From an uncultured Myxococcales bacterium (GTDB taxonomy: Bacteria; Myxococcota_A; UBA9042; CAIXZC01), in assembly GCA_903895725.1 (NCBI GenBank), contig CAITUV010000002.1:42582-106581 (forward strand): DNA of 64,000 bases, read 5' to 3'. The position numbers were made by a program, and so were the translations under genes. Each line of letters opens with the position of its first letter. Positions within the stretch are counted from its first letter, which is position 1. This document shows positions 51,567 to 59,429 of this stretch, piece after piece. Under the pieces are notes generated by a model. The model saw only the letters and a program-made list of their open reading frames with translations, was not told the origin of the DNA and did no database searches.

Positions 51567-51609
51567 GGCGGCTATCCTCCACGCAGGCCCGCCCGAGCGG
51601 GCCGCATCG

Positions 51610-52368
51610 TCACTCGGGGAGCTTGAGGTCCAGGTACGCGTCCGAGTCGAGATCCTCGCAGTGCATCTTGGCGCCGTCGACCTGGCACTCGTAGCGGCCG
51701 TTGGAGGCCTCGAGCTGGAGCAGGCCGCTCAGCCCGGCCTCCGGGTCCACTGCGGCCACCAGGTGCTTGTCCCCCACGTCCAGCTTGAACTTCCACAGCC
51801 CGTTGGCATAGGCAAAGTCGAAGACCAGGCTCACTTCCTTCTCGTTGACCCGGATGGAACCGTCGAGCACCAGCAGGACCTCCCCGGTCCCGTACACCGT
51901 GACCCACAAATCGCCGTCCAGGGTCTGCGGGAAGTACTTGTCGCCGATCTGGACGTTGTACCCGCAGCTCTCCGCGTGGAAGCGGGCCCTCTGAACCAGC
52001 CCGTCCTCGTCGCCCCGGGTCTCGACGACGAGCTTGCCGTTGAGCTGGCAGGCCAGCGTCGTCTTGCTGTCTGCGGACACGGCGAGCAGGTAGGTGGGGT
52101 CACACGGCAGGCTGTCGCCGCACAGCCCCTGGAGCACCTTCTCCTTGAGCCCGGGGATGTCGCCGAGCGCCTCCTGGATGTCGGACGAATCGAGCAGCTC
52201 CGACCACATCTGGTCAAAGGTCTGCTCCGCCAGGGGGGCGGTCGGAGTCTGATACTCGCCCACCAGCGCCTCGTGGTCCGGCCACTCCTCCTCCTCACCG
52301 CATGCGGGCAGCACGGTCGTTCCCAGCAACAACACTGCGGCGCAAGCCATCGCCTGGACATTCCTCAT
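51610..52368 (-). CDS. Lipoprotein of unknown function
   Basis: A 252-aa lipoprotein (LPAC, Cys23) followed by an acidic segment (GEEEEWPDHE). The mature domain is beta-rich with several cysteines likely paired (GLCGDSLPCDP, YECQVDGAKMHCED). It shows no enzymatic motif that I recognise. It is expressed with the beta-barrel gene 27 bases upstream and the HIT gene downstream. Confidence 0.75.
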   Translation of the reverse strand: MRNVQAMACAAVLLLGTTVLPACGEEEEWPDHEALVGEYQTPTAPLAEQTFDQMWSELLDSSDIQEALGDIPGLKEKVLQGLCGDSLPCDPTYLLAVSADSKTTLACQLNGKLVVETRGDEDGLVQRARFHAESCGYNVQIGDKYFPQTLDGDLWVTVYGTGEVLLVLDGSIRVNEKEVSLVFDFAYANGLWKFKLDVGDKHLVAAVDPEAGLSGLLQLEASNGRYECQVDGAKMHCEDLDSDAYLDLKLPE

Positions 52369-52395
52369 CGATTCACCTCGAATCGTTGTTCCGGG

Positions 52396-53277
52396 TCACC
52401 ATTGTAGCACGATTTCTGCAGTTGGAAACACGGTCCTCGAAAGGTCGGCCTTGTCCACTCCTCCGGAGTTGGGCTCGATGAGGAACAGCTCTCCCCCAAG
52501 CGGCGGACCCCAGAAGGCCCCGAGGCGCGCCCGGAAGATGCCGGCCTTGAAGGCCACGGCCGCCAGCAGGGTCCAATCCTCCAGCGTGCTCTCGTTCTCC
52601 AGCTCCACCTCGGTCGACGCGTTGCCCCCCGAGGTCTCTGTCTTGCCCTTGTAAGCCGAGTACAGAGGCAGCCTGAGCTCCAGCAGCAGGGCCATGAACC
52701 TCCAGGGCCACCAGTCAACGGAGGTCGAAGCCAGGAGCCCGGACAGGTTCAGCGCCGTGTCCGCCAGGGCGTCCTCCCCTTCCGCATTCTGGACCTCTTC
52801 CACTTTGCCCGCCAGCGCCGTGTAGCTGGCCTTCAGGTGGATGTGCAGCCGGTTTGCGGGAGAATACGAAGCCCCGGTGGAGGCCAGGAGGATGCCCAGA
52901 GTGGCCCCTTCGACCTTCTTGGGCCTGTACACGAAGGCATCCGTCGACAGGAACAGGGTGAAGCCGGCCCGGTTGAGGAACGAGTACTTGAGGCCGAGAT
53001 TGGGGACCCTCAGCAGGTAGAGCCCGGTTTGCGACGTGAGCTGAAGCCCGTGGTATGGGGCGTAGTTGAGCTGAAGCGCCCGGAGGTCCTGGAGCCAGCT
53101 GTTGCCGACGTACCCGACCTCGACGCTCCAGCCGTGCCGGGGAAGGGTGTAAGCCCCGACGTCGTAGAGGTGCGTTCCGTCCTCGGCATCCGGCTGCGGC
53201 TGCCCCACCGCTGCAACCGGAAGCCCGACCACCAGCACGGCCATAATCGCTGCCGTCGTGAGCCGACTCGGGAACAC
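52396..53277 (-). CDS. Outer-membrane beta-barrel protein
   Basis: A 293-aa protein with a signal peptide (to AVGQ) and a pattern of amphipathic strands rich in Tyr, Leu and Gly (VEVGYVGNSWLQDL, LTSQTGLYLLRV, GFTLFLSTDAFV, LLLELRLPLYSAY). It ends in IVLQW, the aromatic C-terminal signature recognised by the Bam machinery. It probably forms an 8-12-strand barrel; cargo unknown. It starts with GTG directly after the M1 peptidase stop (TGA-GTG), with GAGGAG six bases upstream, so the two are coupled. Confidence 0.8.
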   Translation of the reverse strand: MFPSRLTTAAIMAVLVVGLPVAAVGQPQPDAEDGTHLYDVGAYTLPRHGWSVEVGYVGNSWLQDLRALQLNYAPYHGLQLTSQTGLYLLRVPNLGLKYSFLNRAGFTLFLSTDAFVYRPKKVEGATLGILLASTGASYSPANRLHIHLKASYTALAGKVEEVQNAEGEDALADTALNLSGLLASTSVDWWPWRFMALLLELRLPLYSAYKGKTETSGGNASTEVELENESTLEDWTLLAAVAFKAGIFRARLGAFWGPPLGGELFLIEPNSGGVDKADLSRTVFPTAEIVLQW

Positions 53278-55305
53278 TCAGAGCTCCTCGCCGATGGTCC
53301 CGAAATTCTCGAGCAGCACGTCCAGGTCCGTCTGGGTGACGCGGCCATCGAGCCCCGGCTCACCGTTCTTGTCCCGCACATCCGCCAGCTCGTTGTACGA
53401 GTAGTTGGGGACGAAGTAATCGCCCCCCCAGTCCCCCGCGAGCACGATGTTGGTCTGGTAGGCGAAGCTCATCTCGACGATGTCGGCACCGTCCACCACA
53501 CCGTTGAGGTCCACGTCTCCCGGCAGCCCGGGACGCCAGATGCGGATGATCTGCCGGTACGGGTCGAGGAGGATGCGGCGCACCTTGGCCGGGTCCACGG
53601 GCAGCTCCACGTCGGTCGTCCACCCGTCCACCTGGATGTTCAGCGTCTGGCCCGGCTGGCCGGCCTGGTCGACGTACACGGGCAGGGTCAGCTTGAATGC
53701 CCCCTGGCCGGACGGCCCGGGAATCTGCTCGATCCGGATGCGGCACACATCGGACGTCGTATGGCAATCGGCGGTCACGTCGGCCTTTAGAATTCCTCGG
53801 CCCTCGAACCACTGCTTGAAATAGTAGTCGAGCTCCTTGCCCGTGGCTTCTTCGAGCTCGGCCTCGAGATCCTGGATAGTGGCGTACTTCATGAACCACT
53901 TGGTGGTCACCGCGTCCAGAGCCTTGAGCAGCGCCTCCTCACCGATCTCGATGCGGAGCATGTCGATGACCGAGGCCCCTTTCTGGTATGCGACCTGGTA
54001 GTAGTAGGGGCTGGTGTACACGTAGGGGCTGATGAGGATCGGCTCCTGGTCGTGGTCGACCGTGTAGGTGTAAGTCATGTTGTTGGATACGGCGGGCCAG
54101 CGGCTGCCAGCCGCGTGCTCGAAGAACCGGTTGCTCGAGAACTCGGCCAATCCCTCGGACAGGAGGATGCTGCCCATGTCTCCCATCTCCACGAGGTTGC
54201 CCCACCATTCGTGGCCGATCTCGTGCGAGACGAGCTGCATGGCTCCGTAGTAGGAGTTCCCTTGCGGGTCGATGTCGAAGGTGCTCTTCACGACGAAGAT
54301 GGACGACAGGGGGCCGAAACCGCCGCCGAAGCTGTTGGGCATGGCCACCACGTCGAGCTTGTTGAAGGGGTAGGCCACGAAGATGTTGGAGTAGTACTCG
54401 ACGACGGCCTGCGTGATTGCGAGGATCGTGGGCATCTTGCCGAGGAGCCCGCCCGGGCCCGTGGCCGCGATGGGCACATCCCCGGCCATCCCGTGCAGTG
54501 TGGTCATCGGAGCCGCGGAGAAAGCGAACAAAGCCGTCGGGAAGATGTGCTCGAACACGATGGTCCGGGTCCCCGCCACCTCGTCGGACAGGGTTCCCTG
54601 ATAGGTCCCGGTGCCCCCGGCATGCCAGCTCTGATGGCCCTTTCCGGACACGATGATCCGCATGGTGCCGGTGAACATCTCGTAGTAGTCGAAGACCTGC
54701 GGCAGGAACTGAGAGTGGGTCACGTACATCCAGGCGGCTTCGAGCTTGCAGGTGGGCAGCATGAACTCCACCGAGCAGTCCATGGCGCCATGGTAGCGGA
54801 AGCGGAGGACGACCTCCTGCTCGAACGGGAGCGGGGCATCGAATGCGAGGAAGATCGTGTCCCCGCCCTTGTCGACGGTGACCGGCCCTCCGTCCCACGT
54901 GACCTCGTCGACATCGGGTACTTCGAGCGAGAAGCTCAGCTTCTTCAGGTCGTCTACGAGGGGGACCAGGCGCATCACAGCCTCCACCTCGATCTGCCCG
55001 ACCTTGTCGAGGTCGAGGTGGACGTCCGCATCGATGCGCGTGATGTCGAAATCGCCGGGAGGGAGGTTGTCGAACACGTCCCGCTTGCCCGGGTACAGGA
55101 ACTTCAGCGGTGCCGTTGCCTCGGCCCTCAGGGCCTCCTGGGCTTCGAGCATCGAGGCGATGGGGGAGTCTCCGTAGAGCTTCCGGGCCTGCCAGGCACT
55201 CAGCGAGGGCTTCCCGGTCACACTCTGGACGAAGGAAGCCGCCTCGGCAGAGAACGAAGCGAACGCGGCCAGGGACAAGGAGAGGAGAAGGAGGATGCGG
55301 TTCAT
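53278..55305 (-). CDS. Exported M1-type metallopeptidase with dockerin-like tail
   Basis: A 675-aa exported gluzincin. A signal peptide ends near AEAA. Residues about 90-310 are the N-terminal beta domain of M1 peptidases. The zinc site is HEIGHEWWGN (His361, Glu362, His365), then Glu384 in LSEGLAEF after 18 residues. YQKGASVIDMLR matches the conserved Tyr region. The exopeptidase motif GAMEN is VAMPN (320-324), so amino-terminal anchoring may be lost. Residues 596-675 form a dockerin-like module: DVDLNGVVDGAD is one Ca-binding loop, and a second, longer one lies around GLDGRVTQTDLDVLL. It overlaps the upstream cohesin-like gene by 4 bases (ATGA). Confidence 0.85.
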   Translation of the reverse strand: MNRILLLLSLSLAAFASFSAEAASFVQSVTGKPSLSAWQARKLYGDSPIASMLEAQEALRAEATAPLKFLYPGKRDVFDNLPPGDFDITRIDADVHLDLDKVGQIEVEAVMRLVPLVDDLKKLSFSLEVPDVDEVTWDGGPVTVDKGGDTIFLAFDAPLPFEQEVVLRFRYHGAMDCSVEFMLPTCKLEAAWMYVTHSQFLPQVFDYYEMFTGTMRIIVSGKGHQSWHAGGTGTYQGTLSDEVAGTRTIVFEHIFPTALFAFSAAPMTTLHGMAGDVPIAATGPGGLLGKMPTILAITQAVVEYYSNIFVAYPFNKLDVVAMPNSFGGGFGPLSSIFVVKSTFDIDPQGNSYYGAMQLVSHEIGHEWWGNLVEMGDMGSILLSEGLAEFSSNRFFEHAAGSRWPAVSNNMTYTYTVDHDQEPILISPYVYTSPYYYQVAYQKGASVIDMLRIEIGEEALLKALDAVTTKWFMKYATIQDLEAELEEATGKELDYYFKQWFEGRGILKADVTADCHTTSDVCRIRIEQIPGPSGQGAFKLTLPVYVDQAGQPGQTLNIQVDGWTTDVELPVDPAKVRRILLDPYRQIIRIWRPGLPGDVDLNGVVDGADIVEMSFAYQTNIVLAGDWGGDYFVPNYSYNELADVRDKNGEPGLDGRVTQTDLDVLLENFGTIGEEL

Positions 55306-56012
55306 CGGGCACCTCCCCAGCGGACCGTGCCGCCGACCGGAATGGGTTCCACGCGGGTCCTGTCCGGCCTGCGGATCACGATGCGGGCCGTGGGAATCCG
55401 CAGTGCGGACTCGCCTGGCACGAGCAGGTTGAACGCTGCCTCCATGAGGACCGTGTCCTCGTTGATGTCCCGGCCGCCGCACTGGTCGACTCCGGCCCAG
55501 GGCATCTTGTCCTTGCAGAAGCGGGCGGCACCGAACGAGATGATGCCCGGGCGGATCTCCTCAACCCGGGACACGGTGAAATAGGGATTGGCATCGCTCA
55601 TGATCAGGTTGGTCTCGGTCATGGAGGGGCTCAGCGATGTGGGGTCGAACTCGAGGTAGAACGCCACTCCGGCGACCTTCCCCAGGTTTCGGCCGACCGC
55701 CTCCACCCGCACCATGCCCGGCCCGTTGCCCGAGGTGCTGCGAAGGAAGACCGTGGGCGTGCCGTCGTCCGGTGCCTGCCCGAATGGGAGAAAGGCCCCG
55801 GGCGGAGGCAGGACGGGAACGTCCGGCTCCACCGGCACGTCCGGGGACTGCGGGACGTCGACCTCCGCCGCGTCGGGCGGGGTGACCTCAGTGGCATCGG
55901 GGCCGGCTTCGACTTTCGGACTGCTGCAGGAGGTCGAGGCCAGGAGCAGAACAACGGGAAGGATCGCAGGCCATGGGCGGGTCTGCAGGACGGTCGGGAT
56001 GGTTGCGAGCAT
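55302..56012 (-). CDS. Cohesin-domain-like lipoprotein
   Basis: A 236-aa lipoprotein (STSC, Cys29) with a D/P/V-rich linker (VDVPQSPDVPVEPDVP). The C-terminal beta domain of about 150 residues has the cohesin/CBM2-related pattern VEAVGRNLGKVAGVAFYLEFDPTSL, with VRPGIISFGA-type and EAAFNLLVPGESALRI strands following. Cohesins bind dockerins; the coupled downstream gene encodes a peptidase ending in a dockerin-like module, so the pair could dock the enzyme at the cell surface (inference). GGAGG precedes the ATG at 56012 and a promoter is visible upstream. Confidence 0.72.
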   Translation of the reverse strand: MLATIPTVLQTRPWPAILPVVLLLASTSCSSPKVEAGPDATEVTPPDAAEVDVPQSPDVPVEPDVPVLPPPGAFLPFGQAPDDGTPTVFLRSTSGNGPGMVRVEAVGRNLGKVAGVAFYLEFDPTSLSPSMTETNLIMSDANPYFTVSRVEEIRPGIISFGAARFCKDKMPWAGVDQCGGRDINEDTVLMEAAFNLLVPGESALRIPTARIVIRRPDRTRVEPIPVGGTVRWGGAR

Positions 56013-56035
56013 GAATCCTCCAAAAACAACGTTGC

Positions 56036-56065
56036 CTTATACCATCGCGGGCGTGTGTGAAGCAA
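56036..56065 (-). promoter_or_regulatory. Promoter of the cohesin-like/M1 operon
   Basis: Minus strand TTGCTT (56065-56060), 18 bp, TATAAG (56041-56036) preceded by TGG (extended -10). It is about 24 bases upstream of the ATG at 56012. I see no function in the rest of the gap to 56277, apart from possible 5' extensions of the solute-binding frame. Confidence 0.5.
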
Positions 56066-56277
56066 GCAGGGGGTGAGCTTTCCGAGGGGCCAACTAGTCG
56101 TTGACCGTGCGAGCGGCAGAGGTGTACCTTCAGCGAATCGGGCCTCGAAGGTCGGGGACTGCCGACGTGGAGCAGAGAATGGCGAGCTCCTTGCTGCATC
56201 GCAATCAGCGACATCTCGCTCAGCCATGGCGACCTGCCGGGCCGCAACGGCAGACTGCGGGGAGGGGGCACTGTGCG

Positions 56278-57591
56278 GTGTGGTCCGCCATGCTCCTGCT
56301 TGCCCTGGCGCTCCTGCCCGCCGCGTGTGGGGAGGAGGGGCAGGTTTCGGACACCGTGGTGTTGAGCTACGGTCGAGTGTCTCCCGAGCACGACGTGGTC
56401 CTGCGGGAGCTTGCCGCCCGGTTCGAAGCCGGCCACCCCGGTGTTCGGGTGCAGCTTCACCCACTCCCCGTCCACGTGGATTTCCAGCGCCTCTTCTACC
56501 TCCGGTCACTGGGGGGCGGCAGCCGTTTCGTCGACGTGTTCGAGGCCGAGGCCGAGTGGGTGGCGGAGCTTGCGCATGGCGGAGCCCTGGTGACACCCCC
56601 CGAGCCTCCGGCAGAGCTGGCTCCCCCGCTTCCGGTGCGACAGTCCGTGTCTTTCCGGGGGCGAATGGAGGCGGTTCCGGGTCATCCGGCGCTGTCACTG
56701 CTCTACTACCGGACGGACCTGCTGGAGAAGCATTCGGTGGCGGTCCCCGGCTCCCTCGAGGAGCTGGCCGAGGCCTCGGCCCGCATCGGACAGGCGGAAG
56801 GGATTGGCGGATTCGCCTGGCCGGGGGTCGATCACGAGGATCTGACCTGCGTGTTCCTCGAGACCTACCAGGGGATGGGGGGACGGGTGCGCCTGCTGGA
56901 GCGTGGGATCTTCCTGGAAGGACAAGTCGTCCGCCGGGCGCTGGGATTCCTCGTGACCCTCGTCGACAGCGGGGCCAGCCCCGACTGGGTGCTCGGTCTC
57001 GATGCGGCTCAGGCGAGGAAGCGCTTCCTGGCCGGCGAGGTCGCCTTCCTCCGGGATTGGGATGGATTCCTGGCGCAGGCCCGAAGCGACGCCAGCCCGC
57101 GGGCTGCGGACGTGGCCGTCGCCGTGCTCCCCGGACGGAAGGGAGACGGGGGCACGTCCACCCTTGGCGGCACGCACCTGGCCGTCAGCCGCAGGGCATT
57201 CAAGTCTCCCCACGCCGAGCGGCTTGCGGAATTCCTGGCAACCCCGGAAAGCCAGGGGCTGATGGCCGAGCGCCTCGGCCGGCTACCTGCGTCTCCCGAT
57301 GCGCGTCGGCCTGCGGTCTGGCAAGGGGGGGCCGGCACTGTGCTCGACCAGGCCCTGGCCGTGGCCATTCCCCGTCCGGCCACGCCGTACTACCACGACT
57401 TGAGCCGGATCATCCGGGAAGAGCTGCTGGCCGCGCTGCACCACGAAAAAAGCGTCGATGCCGCTGCCGACAAGCTGGTGGAGCGGGTCCGGGCGGTACC
57501 TCCGGAGCGAGAGGAAGGAGGCGCTTCCGGCCTCGTGCTTCCCACCCCCGTGCTCCTGTTCCAGGAGGAGGCTGCATGGAATCGACGCTAG
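56278..57591 (+). CDS. Solute-binding lipoprotein (ABC sugar-binding type)
   Basis: A predicted 437-aa extracytoplasmic solute-binding lipoprotein (LLPAAC, Cys17). It has the cluster B sugar-binding fold: VVLSYGRVSPEHDVVLRELA, FEAGHPGVRVQLHPL, VDVFEAEAEWVAEL, ALSLLYYRTDLLEKH, GEVAFLRDWDGFL. The N-terminus is uncertain. I chose the GTG at 56278, which gives a compact signal peptide and has GGAGGGGG upstream; an ATG at 56290 or an extended frame from 56101 are alternatives. No ABC permease or ATPase gene follows; instead a sodium:solute symporter gene overlaps its end by 16 bases. Confidence 0.8.
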   Translation: MWSAMLLLALALLPAACGEEGQVSDTVVLSYGRVSPEHDVVLRELAARFEAGHPGVRVQLHPLPVHVDFQRLFYLRSLGGGSRFVDVFEAEAEWVAELAHGGALVTPPEPPAELAPPLPVRQSVSFRGRMEAVPGHPALSLLYYRTDLLEKHSVAVPGSLEELAEASARIGQAEGIGGFAWPGVDHEDLTCVFLETYQGMGGRVRLLERGIFLEGQVVRRALGFLVTLVDSGASPDWVLGLDAAQARKRFLAGEVAFLRDWDGFLAQARSDASPRAADVAVAVLPGRKGDGGTSTLGGTHLAVSRRAFKSPHAERLAEFLATPESQGLMAERLGRLPASPDARRPAVWQGGAGTVLDQALAVAIPRPATPYYHDLSRIIREELLAALHHEKSVDAAADKLVERVRAVPPEREEGGASGLVLPTPVLLFQEEAAWNRR

Positions 57592-59429
57592 CTCCCCTGG
57601 ACTACCTGGCCATCGGCGCCTGGCTCCTCCTGGCGGCAGGAATCGGGTTCCTCTTCCGGAGGCGGGCAGGCCTGTCGCCGCAGCACTACTTCCTCGCTGG
57701 CCGGGCCCTCCCCTGGTGGCTGGCCGGGCCCTCCATGCTGTCCTGCCTGCTTGCCTTCGTGGCGCCAGCGGCCTTTGCGGTGTTGACCCGTCGGCACGGG
57801 GTGAGCGGAAGCTGGCTCTGGTGGAGCCTCGGCATCCCGCAGGTTGCAGCCGTATTCCTGTTTTCCCGCCTCTGGCACCGGTCCGGCGTGACCTCGGACA
57901 ACGAGCTGCTCGAGCTGCGCTACTCCGGCCGGGCGGCCTCGGGGCTTCGGGTGGCCAAAGCGGTCGTCCTGGGCGGGCTCCTGAACATCCTGCTCATGGG
58001 GCTCGTGATTCGCCTGGCTGCGGAGCTGTTTCCCCTCCTGCTCCCGGTGGGACCCACGGTCGCGCTCGTGGCCTGCATCGTGATTGCGGTGGCCTGCGCC
58101 GTGTTGTCCGGGATGTATGGCGTGGTTGCGCTGGACCTGGTCCTGCTCGTCGTGTCCGCGGCCGGCTCCATCGCGCTTGCCGTGGCCGCGGTCGACGGTC
58201 TGGGCGGAATCGACGTCCTGTTCGAGCGGATGATCCAGACGGGCGGCCAGTGGGAGGGACCGTTCGACCTGTTCCCCGCCGCCGGAGGGGACCCGGGAGG
58301 CCCCTTTGCAGCGCTGCTCGTGCTCGTCCTGGTCGCGTGGTGGGCCAATCCGTTTGCAGACGGCAGCGGGATGATGGCGCAACGCCTGGTGGCCTGCCGG
58401 ACCGAACGACAATCGGCGCTGGCAGCGCTCTTCTCCGCCCTGACGGGCCTCATCCGCTCCTGGCCCTGGATCGTGGCGGCGCTGGTCTCGCTCGTGCTGT
58501 TCCCGAGCCTGGTCTCCGTTCCGCAGGGGGACGTGGCAGCCCTTCCGCTGGTGGCCGACCTGTACCTCGGGGCGGGCGCAAAAGGGCTTCTCGTCGTTGC
58601 CTTCCTGGCCGCGTTCGTTTGCACGCTGGCCGCTCAGCTGAGTTGGGGTGCCTCCTACCTGGTAAACGACGTCTATCGCCGATTCCCTCGGCCCGAAGCG
58701 GGAGTGGACCGGCTCGTCCGCGTGGCCGGACTGGTCCAGCTGGGCCTCGTGTCCCTGGCTGCGCTGATCGCACTTTCGGGCGGGTCGTTCCGCACGACAT
58801 TCACCTTCGCTTTCCTCGCCGGCGCAGGGCTGGGCCTCGTCCTGCTGCTCCGCTGGTTCTGGTGGCGGGTCAGCGCCGTGACCGAGATTGCGGCACTGTC
58901 GTGCTCCGTGCTGCTGGCGGGCGTCGATGTGCTGCTGACCGTTCTGCAGCCAGACCTCCAGGTGATGGGCCGACCCTACGCATTCCTGCCCGTGCATGTG
59001 AAGGTGCTCGCAGTCGTTCCAGTGAGCCTGGGCGTGGCCCTGGCAGCCACTTTCCTCTCCCGGCCGGTCCCGAAGGACGTCCTCGAACGGTTCTATCGGC
59101 AGGTTCGTCCCGGCGGAGTCTGGGGGGTTCTGCCCCGGGAAGTCAGGGCCGCTCCGGACCGGGTGCTCACCTGGCGATTCATGCTCGATTGGGCCGGGGG
59201 GATGGCACTGGTATTCGGCACCGCATCTGCAATCGGAGCCGCCCTGTCGCAGGAATGGCTGGCGCTCGTGGCCCTGTCCGCCCTGGCGGCCGTCGGCGGT
59301 GGCTGGACCGCGGTCGCCCTGATTCGGCTGCCGGGTTCTGTACCCCTGGCCCCCGGACCGGAGGCGATGGATGGGTCTGGTGGCGGGGAAACGAGGGATG
59401 GGTCTGATGACGGAGGAGAAACGACATGA
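57576..59429 (+). CDS. Sodium:solute symporter (SSS family)
   Basis: A 617-aa polytopic transporter with about 13 TM segments. Typical SSS features are PQHYFLAGRALPWWLAGPSM in TM1-2, NELLELRYSGRAASG, ADGSGMMAQRLVACRTE and SWGASYLVNDVYRRF. A Gly/Asp-rich tail ends the protein. The N-terminus begins at the ATG at 57576 after AGGAGGAG, inside the end of the solute-binding gene; the long open frame to 56073 is a shadow of that gene. The substrate is not deducible; relatives carry sugars, amino acids, urea or carboxylates. It overlaps the lpdA start by 4 bases. Confidence 0.9.
   Translation: MESTLAPLDYLAIGAWLLLAAGIGFLFRRRAGLSPQHYFLAGRALPWWLAGPSMLSCLLAFVAPAAFAVLTRRHGVSGSWLWWSLGIPQVAAVFLFSRLWHRSGVTSDNELLELRYSGRAASGLRVAKAVVLGGLLNILLMGLVIRLAAELFPLLLPVGPTVALVACIVIAVACAVLSGMYGVVALDLVLLVVSAAGSIALAVAAVDGLGGIDVLFERMIQTGGQWEGPFDLFPAAGGDPGGPFAALLVLVLVAWWANPFADGSGMMAQRLVACRTERQSALAALFSALTGLIRSWPWIVAALVSLVLFPSLVSVPQGDVAALPLVADLYLGAGAKGLLVVAFLAAFVCTLAAQLSWGASYLVNDVYRRFPRPEAGVDRLVRVAGLVQLGLVSLAALIALSGGSFRTTFTFAFLAGAGLGLVLLLRWFWWRVSAVTEIAALSCSVLLAGVDVLLTVLQPDLQVMGRPYAFLPVHVKVLAVVPVSLGVALAATFLSRPVPKDVLERFYRQVRPGGVWGVLPREVRAAPDRVLTWRFMLDWAGGMALVFGTASAIGAALSQEWLALVALSALAAVGGGWTAVALIRLPGSVPLAPGPEAMDGSGGGETRDGSDDGGETT

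Noticed and set aside
56073..57575. N-terminal extension of the symporter frame
   Set aside because: It is an out-of-frame reading of the solute-binding gene; the SSS N-terminus begins at 57576 after AGGAGGAG.
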